A stretch of 62,000 nt of DNA from the NCBI GenBank assembly GCA_009746045.1, contig RPFO01000188.1, positions 1,850,738 to 1,912,737 of the forward strand. Reading direction: 5' to 3'. Below the pieces are notes generated by a model, which was not told the DNA's origin, did not search any database, and saw only the letters and a program-made list of their open reading frames with translations. The stretch is from Mesostigma viride (taxonomy: Eukaryota; Streptophyta; Mesostigmatophyceae; Mesostigmatales; Mesostigmataceae). Below, piece after piece: positions 47,990 through 58,230 of this stretch. Numbering within the stretch: position 1 is the stretch's first letter; each line of letters begins with the position of its first letter. A program made the translations under genes and the position numbers.

Positions 47990-48870
47990 TGTCCAGGCAT
48001 AATAGTTGTCTCACTTCATAGCTTGTAATCCTTGGTAGTCACTGCCGCCATGGCAGCAATGCCTAGCCTTGCCACCATACCTGCGCTGGTTGTTTCCTTG
48101 ATACCTAGTCACGTGCACCGCTAACGCACGGTACCTATATACACAACCAGCCATAGCCATAGGGTGGTTTTACCGGATTAGGATACATTTGCACGGCTTC
48201 AAATGTATCCTAAATGCACCATTGGCAAACATGTTTTCTGGACATGGTCGATATCATTCATATGTTTGGCACGCATGATATGATCATGCTTGCCAAAGCC
48301 GATGTTGTCTCTTTTCATATTTCACACATATATTATCGGCCTCGGCGTGCCATGCTTCCACGTTTGTTGTCTCTTTTCATATATTGTAAATATGATCAAT
48401 AAAATTCCAAACATGACCATGTGTTGGAGACTTCAAGTGGAGCATCATGATTACTGTTTTCACTATTACGCATAACCCATGGTTCATGTTAAGGGCATAA
48501 TGAGCAATCATATTGACCCGGCCATGACTAATGGTGAAGTTAATAAAGTTACATCGTGGCACGTCACTAGTATCATCAAGTTGCATCATTGTGCATAAAG
48601 TAGTTTAGCACTGAGTTGGCATGCCAATACCAGGTACACTAAATAAATTAAAACCAGAATTGATAAACAACCCAGTATCCAAATACAGTATCCATATATA
48701 TGCAGGTCGTACTACAGGTACAGCCACGGCTGCCACGCGGCTTCTGCAGCGATCACCGCTCTTTCTCCTAGACAATTGCTCTACTGGTCCCTACAGGTCG
48801 GTCGACTTGGACCATGATGCGTCAAGAACAGTTAATTGAGGGACTTAAACAAGATGTTTGTCTACATGCA
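47990..48870. other. AT-rich intergenic sequence, no gene seen
   Basis: Includes a short hairpin, GGATACATTT / AAATGTATCC (48179-48208), with a 10-nt loop. No coding frame is supported. Confidence 0.5.
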
Positions 48871-48904
48871 GCTGTCTGCACCTAACTAACGCGAAACCGC
48901 GTGC

Positions 48905-48981
48905 TACCAAATATACACTGTAGGGGGACAGAATCAGAATTGGTATTTGTATTTGCACACTGTCCTCCTGACGGTGGTGCT
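48905..48981 (+). pseudogene. R2-like LINE remnant, left of element 2
   Basis: Encodes QNQNWYLYLHTVLLTVV, matching QNQNWFLYLHTALLRVV in the intact LINE (about 39340-39395). The frame runs exactly into the 5-bp target duplication GTGCT and continues at 57722. Confidence 0.75.
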
Positions 48982-49508
48982 AGTTATTCTAGCTAGGGCT
49001 TCAGGCCTAGACTATCTGTACACGTGGCGTTGTCCCCGTCTCCCAAGTGGGATACGGACCTGGACGGTGGTGTAGTACACTGGACAGATCTCTGCTAGGG
49101 TTTAGATCCGCACGTGCCATGTTGGGCACGTGGGTGCTAGATATTAGCACTGAGATCTGTAGGGCTCACGCACGTGATACTCACGTGGTAGGGTTTATGA
49201 GCTGTGAGGCAGACCACAAGGTGGGCTGCAGTGCTAGTCCTGTACGGAGGTCCTAGGGGAGGTCCAGGACCATCCACGTAGTGCTGTTAGGCAGTCGTTG
49301 CCTGTGGGCATCGTATCAGTCCTAGCTGGAGTAGATCTAGCTGGACGGAGCCAGCACCTCATTGGTTAGCACTTGTGCAGGATAGCTAGGTTACCCTAAC
49401 CTACGTGTCCATGCAATCCAGCTTGGCAAGCTCAATGCATGGATTGATATATGCCAGCCATTGCTTAATCAAACACACGTTCGCATCCAACACACACGTG
49501 CATTAACT
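48982..49508 (+). repeat. 5' LTR of element 2
   Basis: 527 bp. Begins AGTTATTCTAG and ends GCATTAACT, giving the inverted termini AGTTA/TAACT in place of the usual TG/CA. Differs from the 3' LTR by CTAG (extra here) and two short insertions absent here. Confidence 0.95.
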
Positions 49509-49561
49509 TGCATTGTTAAAACTCTCAGTTTTACACACTACTTTCATTTTTACTCACAACA

Positions 49562-51218
49562 ATGTTGAACATGTCGGACAATGAGGGTTCTTCCTCGTCC
49601 AGTCTCTCGATCGGCTTCGTCCGAAGATATGGACTACCGTGCCGCCCTGCGGGGCAGGCAGGAGAGGGGCGAACATGCTGGCAGCGATGCCGGCAGTGGT
49701 CGGGAGTCCTCCGATGAGGACCCGCGTTACATTGTTCCGCTGGCGCCGAAGCCGCGTGCAGTGTACAACGTATGGCGCGCCAGTGTACAACGTATGGCGG
49801 CCGAGGGTGCCGCGTGCAGAAGGGGTTGCAGAAGGGCAGCCCACTGCGCCCGAACTGGCAACGGGGCCGGGGCGGGTGGTCCAGCATTTGGGGGATTTTC
49901 CCTCAGATGGCTATGACGAAAACGAGGACTTCGTCGACCTTGAGCTTCCCGCGGACAAGGCGAAGCGCGAGGAGAAGCTGCGCCTGGAGGCCGAACGTGT
50001 TCGGCAGGAGGCGCAGCTGCGCCGGGAGCTGGAGCAGCAGCGCGAGCTGGAAGCGCAGCGAGAAGCGCAGCTGCGGGCAGAGAGCGACATGGACAGGCGA
50101 GCCCGGGAGCTCGCGGAACGCCATGCAACGGGAGCGGGACCGGGTGGCGAGGGCGGGCTTGGTCATGCGCGCGGGAGCGGCAGGTGAGCGCGAGGCTCCT
50201 CCTTACGTGTTGCGTAAGAAAAGCGAGCTGTTTACCTTCTCTCGCCGGCGCACCGCCCGCCACTTTCAGCGCGTGGCGGGCGAGGTCTTGCAGGAGACGG
50301 ACTCCTCGGTCTCCATGTTGGATGGGGAGCGAGGTGAGGACCTGGTGCTGATGGACCCGGCGATGGTCGAGGCCGAACGACAGGCCAAGATTGAGCCATG
50401 CCCGACACTGCCAGCGCAAGGCGAAGAGGGCGATGGCCAGGTCCATGGCGGAGAACAGCCAGGAGCGGGAGCGTGCGGCCCAGGAGGCGCAGCACAGGGA
50501 GCTGCGTCGGCTGCGGGCGAAGGCGCACGCAGCAACGGAGAAGACCAGGCGCCATCAGGCTCGCCTGGAGGCGGCAATGCGGCGGTCGCAGGCGGAGATG
50601 GCGGCGATGCCGGTGGGCGCCCGGCCCGGAAGGAGCGGGAGGCCCGGCTGGCACGGAAGAGCCGGAGGAATGCACGCGCCCTGGACAGGCGCATGCGCAA
50701 GGAGGAGCGGGCACTCCGCCGGTATCAGGAGGCGCAGCCCGGACCTGGGCGCTGCAGGGCGAATTTGGCGATGCCATTCGCTTTGAGCGCGGTTTGGCGC
50801 CCCACGAGCCGCGGTGCCAGAAGACGCGGTCATGGAGTTCCTTCGTGCACCGCAGTCAGCACGAGCAACTAGGCGAGGAGCGGCATTGCTGCAGGCGCGC
50901 CAGCGAGTAATCGCTGGTGCCGACACCCCTTACCCACCACCCCCCACACCATGCATGCACACACACCGTGCAGACCGACACGGACCGCGAGCTGGATCGC
51001 ATTGCATGCAGCACTGCTACACCAGCCAGGAGCTGGATGCAGCGGAGGCCAACCCGTCCAAGCGGGCACGGGCAGCTGAGGCAGTAGAGCAACTGCTCAG
51101 GGCCGCCAAGAAGGTTCGCCAAGGAAAGTGGTCGGAGGGGTGTGGACCATCGTCTTCACACCAGCGGTCGCATCCAGAGGAGGATGGCGACGAGGGTAGG
51201 GACGGGGGAGCACCAGGG
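49562..51218 (+). pseudogene. Element 2 extra region between LTR and gag (coiled coil, frames broken)
   Basis: About 1.65 kb of GC-rich coding-like sequence. Pieces in different frames read as an acidic, Ser-rich start (SDNEGSSSSS…), DGYDENEDFVDLELPADKAK, then a long charged helix (AERVRQEAQLRRELEQQREL; later REARLARKSRRNARALDRRM). The C-terminal piece (LDAAEANPSKRARAAEAVEQ) is also helical. The heptad-rich Glu/Arg composition suggests a coiled coil. No family recognised. It occupies the same position as the extra ORF of element 1, though the sequences are not alike. Confidence 0.6.
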
Positions 51219-51712
51219 GGGCCCACTTCAAATGTTCCGCCGTCCAAGCCAAGTGTGTGACACTTTTTCGCTATTTTCGCAAAAAAAAAATAAAATTTCG
51301 CACAAGTTCGCGTGATTTTCGCGTGATTTTCGCAAAATTTTCACACATTTTCGCACGATTTCGCACGATTTCGCACAATTTTGCATGATTTCGCACAATT
51401 TCGCATGGATTTCAACCAAGGGTCGTTTTGGGGAGTGACGTTTGACAAAATTTCGCATGAATTCACACACGTTGTGCACATCAAAATTTTTTACCGTCGA
51501 CATTTTTCACATGAAATTTCGCACAATTTCAGCAAATTTCGCACAAATTCGCACGATTTCAGCAAATTTCACACGATTTCAGCAAATTTCGCACAATTTC
51601 GCACGATTTCGCACGACGAATCACTCTGCAGAGTGACGATCGTCGAAAAAGTCAAAAAAACGACCAAAAGTGTCACACTTTTCGGAACATTTGAAGTGGG
51701 CCCCGTGGGGTG
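51219..51712. mobile_element. Insert with inverted ends and TTCGCAC repeats
   Basis: The ends GGGCCCACTTCAAATGTTCC and GGAACATTTGAAGTGGGCCC are inverted copies, followed inward by a second pair based on GTGTGACACTTTT. Between them is an AT-rich tract of dozens of TTTCGCAC / TTCGCACAATTTC / TTCAGCAAA motifs. No ORF. It separates the extra region from gag. It may be a foldback DNA element or a structured leader of the retrotransposon. Confidence 0.7.
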
Positions 51713-52830
51713 GCACCTTCAAGCACCGCGGGGGTATGGCGGGTGGCAACAACGCTGGAGCGTCAACCCAGCAGCAGCAGCAGCCGCCACAGCAGTGCAG
51801 CAGCAGCAGCGGCGGCAGCAACAGCAACAGCAACCGCAGCAGCAGCAGCAGCAGCAACCCCAACCTCAAGCGACAGTCGCTGTCCCACAGCGACCCAGGT
51901 TTGATGCATCACGTAGGGAGGATAGGATTACCTTCCCAGGTCTAGCTGAGGGGTTCATGCAGGAGGATGCACTTGAGTTCCTTTTCAAAATAGAACATTC
52001 CTGGTCCCATGATAACATCCGTGATTGGTTTCCTGCTTTTAGGGTGTCTAACACGGTACACCAATCTGCACCTAGCATAAAGCAAATGGTACATGCAGAT
52101 GTATGAGAGGAAAGCCAGCACACCTGGGGCAGAGGAGGTGCAAGTCTTCACAGACTAGCTTCATAGCAGACCTGAAAGGGTTGTTGACTAAGGGGGAACA
52201 CCTGCAGGCTATCAAGGGGTTCAACTGGTTGGCCTCGTACAAAGTCAATAAGTCTGATTACGTACGTGACAACAAGCAGTATGTCCTGTATATAGACAGG
52301 GACGAGGAGCTTAAGAAGTTAAACTCCATGCAAGTACCCAGTCCATACTTGGCTCACCAAAGCTGAACTGGACAAGAACACCAATGCAGTCCTGCTGGCA
52401 GGCCTTAAAGACAAGTGGGATGACTTCAGGGGGGCAATGTTGTTCATTCAGCAGAGCTTAGAACCCTTCTCCACTGTCAAGGAAGCCAAGGTCAACAAGG
52501 TGCAAGGGGGGGGAAGTCAGGAAGGTGCAGGTCCTAGCAGGAAGAAGCTAATAAAGGAGGTGGTGGCTCAGGTCAAGGCAGTGTTTAAGGGTCCCCAGCA
52601 AGGTAAAAAGAAAGGGGGGTCATCCAAGCTGCAGGGTAAGTCAGACAAGGGGGGGCAGGGGAACCCAGGCAATTAGGCAGGGTCCTCCCAGGGGCATAGC
52701 CAGAAAGGTAAGCCTCATGACTCCACTTTGTATTGCACCAGATGCTCGTGCAAGGGGCACGAAAGGGATGATTGCTGGAAGGGTAAACCTGAACATGGAT
52801 CTGATGTTGATGTGTGCCCAGGTTGCTGGG
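51713..52830 (+). pseudogene. Element 2 gag with poly-Gln and CCHC knuckle
   Basis: A Gln-rich (CAG/CAA) N-terminus (51765-51890) precedes RFDASRREDRITFPGLAEGF and LEFLFKIEHSWSHDN, a capsid-like start. A shift near 52105 leads to FIADLKGLLTKGEHLQAIKG and YVLYIDRDEELKKLNSM, then a basic linker (52500-52680), and the knuckle CTRCSCKGHERDDC (52733-52774), of the form C-x2-C-x4-H-x4-C. Only about 50 residues separate the knuckle from the integrase, with no protease motif. Confidence 0.75.
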
Positions 52831-53882
52831 AGCCACGCCACCCGTTACCTGCAGGGGGACGCTGCAACAAGCCCAGGAAGGGAGCCACAGCGGGGCGCCC
52901 CTCTAAGCAAGCCAGCACTCAGGACGACTGTAAGTCTCCTGTACCCTGGTTTATCAATGGCCGTGTACCTTCAATCTGCTCTGTGTTGCCTGACAGTGAG
53001 GAAGTGGACTGGGAGCTGGCTTATGACATGACATTAGCTCAGGTGGCCCAAGATCCCACTATAGCCTCCTTAGACGCTGCAGCAGACAAGGTCATTTCCT
53101 ATGCCAAGTTAGCTCAACAGCTACACAAGGCAATGGGGCATGAAGCACTGGCAGAAAGGCTGGCCAACAAAATTGAGGGCCGTGACCTGGAGCAGATGTG
53201 CAGGCATGTCAGGAAGCACTGTGAAGCGTGCCAACTGCATGCACCCAAACCCAAAAGATGGCATGTGGCCACCCCACCACTGGCTAGGGGAAAGCTAGTA
53301 GGGGATGTGATACACGTGGTGAAGGACACGGTGTATTACTTGGTCCTAAAAGATGCCTGGTCTAGGTTTGTGGTGATAGAACCCTTGCCAGGCATGGCCA
53401 ATGAACAACTGCACAGGGCCCTGCTGATTGCATTAGCACGGTATCATCCCCAGGAAAAATTAATGCTGGATCAGCAGTTCACGTGGATACAAGATTATCC
53501 TGATCTGCCCAAGATAGACATTGCTGGGGCTCAAGATCATGAACGCCAGGGGATGATTGAACGTACCATGCGTGCTATCAGGGACCTAATAAAGAAAAAT
53601 CAGTCCAGGGTAGCAGAATCTGGGAGCTATGCTGATAGGACAGCGTGGGCAGCTGAGGTGTGCAGAACTCTGAACACCAAACCCCTCATGTCTTCTCCTT
53701 TTGGTGAAATCACATCCATTGGCCTGCAATCAGGTAGCTACTCTCAGGAGGTACTAGACCACTACAACACGCAAAGGCAACACTTGGCCAAGTTGCTGGC
53801 AAAAAAGGACAAAAGTAATGCCAGGCCTGTGTTTGAAGTGGGGGATCAGGGAGGGGGAAGGGAACAAAGCCCACTCTGGTAG
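52728..53882 (+). CDS. Element 2 integrase (with zinc knuckle at its start)
   Basis: A 384-aa open frame. The gag knuckle is at its N-terminus. The integrase zinc region follows (AKLAQQLHKAMGHEAL … CRHVRKHCEACQLH), then a core with candidate catalytic residues in LVGDVIHVVKD, LMLDQQFTWIQ and GMIERTMRAIRDL. The frame breaks near 53850 at a G run (GGGGGATCAGGGAGGGGGAAG); the C-terminal SH3-like part continues in 53818-54390 (WHGPAEIIRLSETGDTVTIQ, GKHRLKLYYPP). It inserts the element's DNA copy into the genome. Confidence 0.85.
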   Translation: MYCTRCSCKGHERDDCWKGKPEHGSDVDVCPGCWEPRHPLPAGGRCNKPRKGATAGRPSKQASTQDDCKSPVPWFINGRVPSICSVLPDSEEVDWELAYDMTLAQVAQDPTIASLDAAADKVISYAKLAQQLHKAMGHEALAERLANKIEGRDLEQMCRHVRKHCEACQLHAPKPKRWHVATPPLARGKLVGDVIHVVKDTVYYLVLKDAWSRFVVIEPLPGMANEQLHRALLIALARYHPQEKLMLDQQFTWIQDYPDLPKIDIAGAQDHERQGMIERTMRAIRDLIKKNQSRVAESGSYADRTAWAAEVCRTLNTKPLMSSPFGEITSIGLQSGSYSQEVLDHYNTQRQHLAKLLAKKDKSNARPVFEVGDQGGGREQSPLW

Positions 53883-54320
53883 ATGGCATGGTCCAGCTGA
53901 AATCATCAGGTTGTCAGAAACAGGTGACACGGTGACTATTCAGCATCACAGAGAGCGAATGGTTGGCAAGCATAGGCTGAAGCTTTATTACCCTCCTTTG
54001 GCAGACGTGTCAGGGGTAGAATTCTTGGACATGGATTCAGAGCCTCAGTCTGGTGGGTTGGTCTCACCCAGTGAAGTGGCCAGGGACATAGCTGATGCAA
54101 GCAATACAACCATAGACGCTCCTGTGTTCCTCAGTGGTGCAGCCCCACCACAGCCCAATGGTCCACCTGGGCAGGAGGAACGTGCACTGGATGAGCAGCA
54201 GGTCGCTCCTCCCTCATCTCAGGAACAGCCACACGAAGCAGCAGATCCTGTTGTCCCCAGGAATAAATTTGCTGAGGCTCTAAAAGCTCTACATATAGAG
54301 CACACACTGCCAAGGCACAA

Positions 54321-54704
54321 ATGGCAGCAGGTGCAGCACAAGTCAATGCTGTGGGTGAATCTAACCAGGATCCCAGTATTCTGGCAGTAGACACACAGGC
54401 ACAGGTGAGCATCATCAGTGCACAAGCTGTATCTGGCCTAAGTCTGCAACGCTCGCCATGGGCTAGAGTGTCAGATTTTTCAGGCAAAACAAAAATGGCA
54501 GTCAAAGGCCAAGTGCTAATTCCCATTCTGGGTGTGCCCACTCCCTTCCAGGTAGTAGAGGGCTACAAGGGGAATGCACTGCTGGGGGAACCATTTGTCT
54601 CATACCCTGGAGTAGTCATCTCAGCTGGGAGGTTGAGCGTGACTGGGGTGGGGCAGGTCACCCTGGACCATTTCAAAATTCCTTTAACACAGATCAGTGC
54701 ATGA
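54321..54704 (+). CDS. Element 2 retropepsin-like domain
   Basis: A 127-aa open frame with the aspartic-protease signature SILAVDTQAQVSIISAQAV (D24) and GNALLGEPFV as the second hydrophobic-Gly motif. Between them VSDFSGK and VLIPILGVPTPFQVVEGYKG are closely shared with element 1 (VSDFSGK, VSVPILGVPTTFCVVEGYKG). The triad reads DTQ instead of DTG. It follows the integrase and precedes RT, so the shared placement is not a one-off rearrangement. It probably continued in frame from the integrase in an intact copy. Confidence 0.75.
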   Translation: MAAGAAQVNAVGESNQDPSILAVDTQAQVSIISAQAVSGLSLQRSPWARVSDFSGKTKMAVKGQVLIPILGVPTPFQVVEGYKGNALLGEPFVSYPGVVISAGRLSVTGVGQVTLDHFKIPLTQISA

Positions 54705-55015
54705 TGGCATGGAAGCAGCCATCAATGCTGTCAACTCAAAATACCTCCCAGGTCAGGAACCCTGTGTTGATTCCCTCATTCATTCTCATGCAGAAGCTAC
54801 ACCCCTCTGCGTTTGGGCTTGGTAGATGGGACATTGCGTCCATGTCTCCCTTGTCCTATGATGATGTGGTCAAAGACTGTCAAACGTAGATTGGTTTTCT
54901 GAAATGGATGGAAGCCTTTTACAGGGCTAGAGAGGAATGGGTTTGTCCTGATCCACGTAGTAAGTCCCAGGTACCACCTGTAACACCGATTGAGGCACTG
55001 CCACAAGGGGGCAGA

Positions 55016-55287
55016 GTTGTAAAGCATTACAAATGATGCTGGGCAGGGCTCGGAAAACTACTGTCGGAACCATGGCAGACTGCAACCATTGTGGCAACCA
55101 TTGTGCCCAGCGACATGAGTCGCACCGGATTCATTGTCCGCATCTAGGTAATCAACATCACGTGCGGCAAACAGATATATTGCATAACAGAAAACCGGGA
55201 TTGAATAATGCATACATTTATTTCAATGTGTCGTTCCGACAGTAGTTTTCCGAGCCCTGCCCAGCATCATTTGTAATGCTTTACAAC
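55016..55287. mobile_element. Foldback insert in the RT of element 2
   Basis: 53-bp inverted arms (GTTGTAAAGCATTACAAATG … CTACTGTCGGA at 55016-55068, and the complement at 55235-55287) around about 165 bp of unique sequence. No ORF. It breaks the RT coding region. Confidence 0.8.
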
Positions 55288-55362
55288 TGCCAGCTCCGTG
55301 GCATGCCTTTGCGCATGACACGCAAGTACTTACTTACTTACTTACTTACTTACAACTGCCAG
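55283..55362 (+). mobile_element. Tiny (ACTT)n-tailed LINE insert with 12-bp target duplication
   Basis: TACAACTGCCAG occurs at 55283-55294 and 55351-55362. Between them CTCCGTGGCATGCCTTTGCG … ACTTACTTACTTACT is the 3' tip of the LINE family at 33868-36391. It landed in the right arm of the foldback, so it is the youngest event in this nest. Confidence 0.8.
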
Positions 55363-56399
55363 AAAGCTCAGACTGAAGTTTGTCTGCAAGCATAAACCCC
55401 AGGCAGATGGGACACCTCCCATTTTTCATGCCAGACCTTGTGTCACGGAGTTCAGGGGCTCCACTGAGCTTACAGAGGCTGAGCTATATACCCCTGGTAT
55501 TCAGCAGACCTGTTGGCAACTTTCCTTCACCATCTGAATGCTGGCAAGGACTACGTGTGTAAAGCCACTGACATTAAACGAGCCTTTCTCAATTAAAGGC
55601 AACCCTGACATAGCCCAAAAGGTGTGGAGGGGTCAAGTCTATGTGGTAAACACTCCCAAAGTCTGGTCTGGGGACATCATTAGGAACCTCACCTAAGGCC
55701 TAACTTGGGGGTGGAAGGGCTACAATCAGCACCTAAAATTTTTAGGCTGTCTGCCCAAGAGGTCTTCCTGAAGCTGGGGGCCCAGTATGATGATACTGAC
55801 CCTTGTTTGTTCACCATCCCTCATCCTGCTGGTATGATGATGTTTGTGTGGCATGGGGATGATCAGCTCATTACTGGTCCCAGGGCAGCTGTGGAGGATT
55901 TTATTGCTCAAGTGTCTGCTAGCTTTGAGTTAGGCAAGCAGCTGGAGCTGGGGAAAGATACTGTCAAGTTTTGTGGCATCATTCTGAACCTGTTTAAGGA
56001 GCAGAAGGAGTGGGTGTGTTCTCTCAAAGCATCCTCTGAATATGTCACGTCTTGTAAAGATGTTCTCCCCTCAGACATCACTCCTGATCTCTGTCCCACT
56101 ATTATAGGGGTAAGCTAGGGTGGCTGTGTGCCACATGTGCTCCTCATCTGGCCGTGGTCAGCAGAGTGGATGATGATGTTCTCATGGAGGTTGGGTCTAG
56201 GGCTATTAAACAGGTGTTGCATGATGGCCCTCCCCTTATTCTTCATGCCTTGGATCTGTTCCAACCCATCCACATCACCTGTATGATGGACAGTTCCATG
56301 TAGTCACGGGTAATCACTAAGGTACAAGCCAGAGAGGCAGGTTTATTTATTATGTTGTCTAACCCCACTGGCAAGCAGTCTTTGGTTTCCTGGTTCAGC

Positions 56400-56783
56400 A
56401 GACTCCACAAGCGCAAGGCAGTCAGCAGCATGCAATGTAGCAGAATGCCGTGCTGTGGTCTCTTCTGTGTTGCATGCCAGGTACTTGAACCATCTGCTGG
56501 TATGGTTGCAGCATCAGGCTGGTAGTTATGCTGGTGTCAAATCCCATCTGCATGCATGCTGACTGACAGTCAATCCCTTCTCTCTTTCCTGAACAACCCC
56601 TTGGCTGTGCACACTGATTTGGACTGGATTGTCCTCAAGCAGGAGTGTACCTATCTGGAGTCCAAGACTCACATCAGAGACCCTGACAATGCAGCTGATG
56701 CACTGACAAAAGTGCCACAAGCTGCAGGGCCTCAGTATAGAGTCCTATACAAGCTGATGAACCCGTATGACGGCAGAGGGTGA
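56400..56783 (+). pseudogene. Element 2 RNase H
   Basis: VAECRAV (around 56440) and, in the open frame 56556-56783, MLTDSQSLLSFLNN, LDWIVLKQECTYLES and DNAADALTKVPQ, which correspond to the E and the last two D residues of copia RNase H (AECRAI, RTDSMG, PADALTK in element 1). The upstream DSSM piece (near 56290) is in another frame. Confidence 0.75.
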
Positions 56784-57186
56784 AGTGCCTCAGCCTAGGG
56801 TTGTTAGCACCAGATAGGAGGGCGGTCATGGGGAAGTGTCCACCCGCAGACTCTCTTTGCGTCATTAAAGATTGAGGTCAGAAGGGTCCTCCTTTATTGA
56901 TGGCTTGTTGTTTGTCAATAAAACGTGTGGTTCTATCTTTTATGACTTGGTTCTCCCGGAGAACCAAGTCACCCCTGTATTGGGCCAATACAGGCATCCA
57001 GCCAGTGTGGATGTTGTATCCAACACGGAGGAGCTATGGGCGCTTTTAACAACGCATCTCTTTCAGTGTCCTGGTTGTCCCTGTGGGGAACCTTGTTTAC
57101 AAGCAGTAGGTTGGCATATGAGTGGGTTGTGGGAAGAGTCTTCCCCTCACTAGCTAGCTCCCCCAATTAAGAAAAGTAATAATGGG
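56784..57186 (+). other. 3' internal noncoding region of element 2
   Basis: No gene. Contains an inverted pair, TGACTTGGTTCTCCCGGAGAACCAAGTCA (stem TGACTTGGTTCTCC, 56943-56971), a strong short hairpin about 215 bp before the 3' LTR, and a second pair GTATTGGGCCAATAC just after it. No clear polypurine tract apart from AATAATGGG next to the LTR. Confidence 0.65.
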
Positions 57187-57716
57187 AGTTATTCTAGGGC
57201 TTCAGGCCTAGACTATCTGTACACGTGGCGTTGTCCCCGTCTCCCAAGTGGGATACGGACCTGGACGGTGGTGTAGTACACTGGACAGATCTCTGCTAGG
57301 GTTTAGATCCGCACGTGCCATGTTGGGCACGTGGGTGCTAGATATTAGCACTGAGATCTGTAGGGCTCACGCACGTGATACTCACGTGGTAGGGTTTATG
57401 AGCTGTGAGGCAGACCACAAGGTGGGCTGCATGCAGTGCTAGTCCTGTACGGAGGTCCTAGGGGAGGTCCAGGACCATCCACGTAGTGCTGTTAGGCAGT
57501 CGTTGCCTGTGGGCATCGTATCAGTCCTAGCTGGAGTAGATCTAGCTGGACGGAGCCAGCACCTCATTGGTTAGCACTTGTGCAGGATAGCTAGGTTACC
57601 CTAACCTACGTGTCCATGCAATCCAGCTTGGCAAGCTCAATGCATGGATTGATATATGCCAGCCATTGCTTAATCAAACATGTCACGTTCGCATCCAACA
57701 CACACGTGCATTAACT
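57187..57716 (+). repeat. 3' LTR of element 2
   Basis: 530 bp, begins AGTTATTCTAGG, ends ATTAACT, followed by the target duplication GTGCT. Confidence 0.95.
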
Positions 57717-57721
57717 GTGCT

Positions 57722-58230
57722 CGCCATGGTTCGGTCGGTTTTCCCCCACGCGAACATCCGGTCCGAGGATGCGGATGGCGCTGCCTTCTATTCCCCCAAT
57801 CACCGGCCTGACATCGTGGTGCTGGACTTTGAGGGGGGTGGCCGGCATCTGCTTATTGACGTTTCGGTGGCGCGGCCCTTGGCTCTTAGCCACGTGGCTG
57901 GGGCCTCCCTCACGGCAGGTTACACGGCGGACCGGGCGGAGCGGGCCAAGCTCCTGGCCTACGGCGACGTCGGGCACCATCGTGTGGTGCCCTTTGTCCT
58001 GGAGGAGTTTGGGGCCATGGGGCCCCTGACCTCCGCCCTTCTTCAAGGAGTGTTGCCGGCTCCGGGAGGACCGGCTGGACCTGGAGGGCCAGCGGGCCCC
58101 ATGGTCGGCGCGGACCTGGACGTCATATTGGCGTCAGCGCTTCTCGGTGGCGCTGACTTCGGGCCATGGCTGACATCATGCTCCGCCGTACGCGGGCTGA
58201 TTTTGCGGTGCAGCAGGGCTATTAGGTTCC
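57722..58230 (+). pseudogene. R2-like LINE remnant, right of element 2 (endonuclease)
   Basis: AMVRSVFPHANIRSEDADGA, then YSPNHRPDIVVLDF and LLIDVSVARPLA match the endonuclease of the LINE at 36960-39897. The reading continues from VLLTVV at 48981 if element 2 and one copy of GTGCT are removed. C-terminal WS(A)R and MLRRTRADF pieces follow in shifted frames. The 3' flank differs from the first LINE, so this is a related but separate family. Confidence 0.8.

Larger units (their letters stand above)
54830..56118 (+). pseudogene. Element 2 reverse transcriptase (interrupted)
   Basis: Pieces read FLKWMEAFYRAREEWVCPDP up to about 55013, then a foldback insert, then FRGSTELTEAELYTPG (compare LLDEELYTPG in element 1) and ATDIKRAFL with the first catalytic aspartate. 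55705-56118 is open and holds DPCLF and the catalytic box VWHGDDQLITG (HGDD at 55852-55863), the same replacement of YVDD as in element 1. Frameshifts and a stop near 55595 make it non-functional as assembled. Confidence 0.8.
48982..57716 (+). mobile_element. Element 2: copia-like LTR retrotransposon with target duplication
   Basis: An 8.7-kb element. 5' LTR 48982-49508, 3' LTR 57187-57716, flanked by GTGCT on both sides (48977-48981 and 57717-57721). The internal order is an extra coiled-coil coding region (49562-51218), a palindrome-ended insert (51219-51712), gag with poly-Gln and CCHC knuckle (51713-52830), integrase (to about 53980), a retropepsin-like domain (54321-54704), RT (54830-56118) interrupted by a foldback insert, and RNase H (about 56400-56783). 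Frames are broken in many places, yet the LTRs differ only by three small indels, so either the insertion is recent and was defective, or the assembly has many small errors. Confidence 0.92.

Noticed and set aside
49727-50777. Minus-strand Ala/Pro/Arg-rich ORFs in element 2
   Set aside because: Shadows of GC-rich coiled-coil coding sequence on the plus strand.
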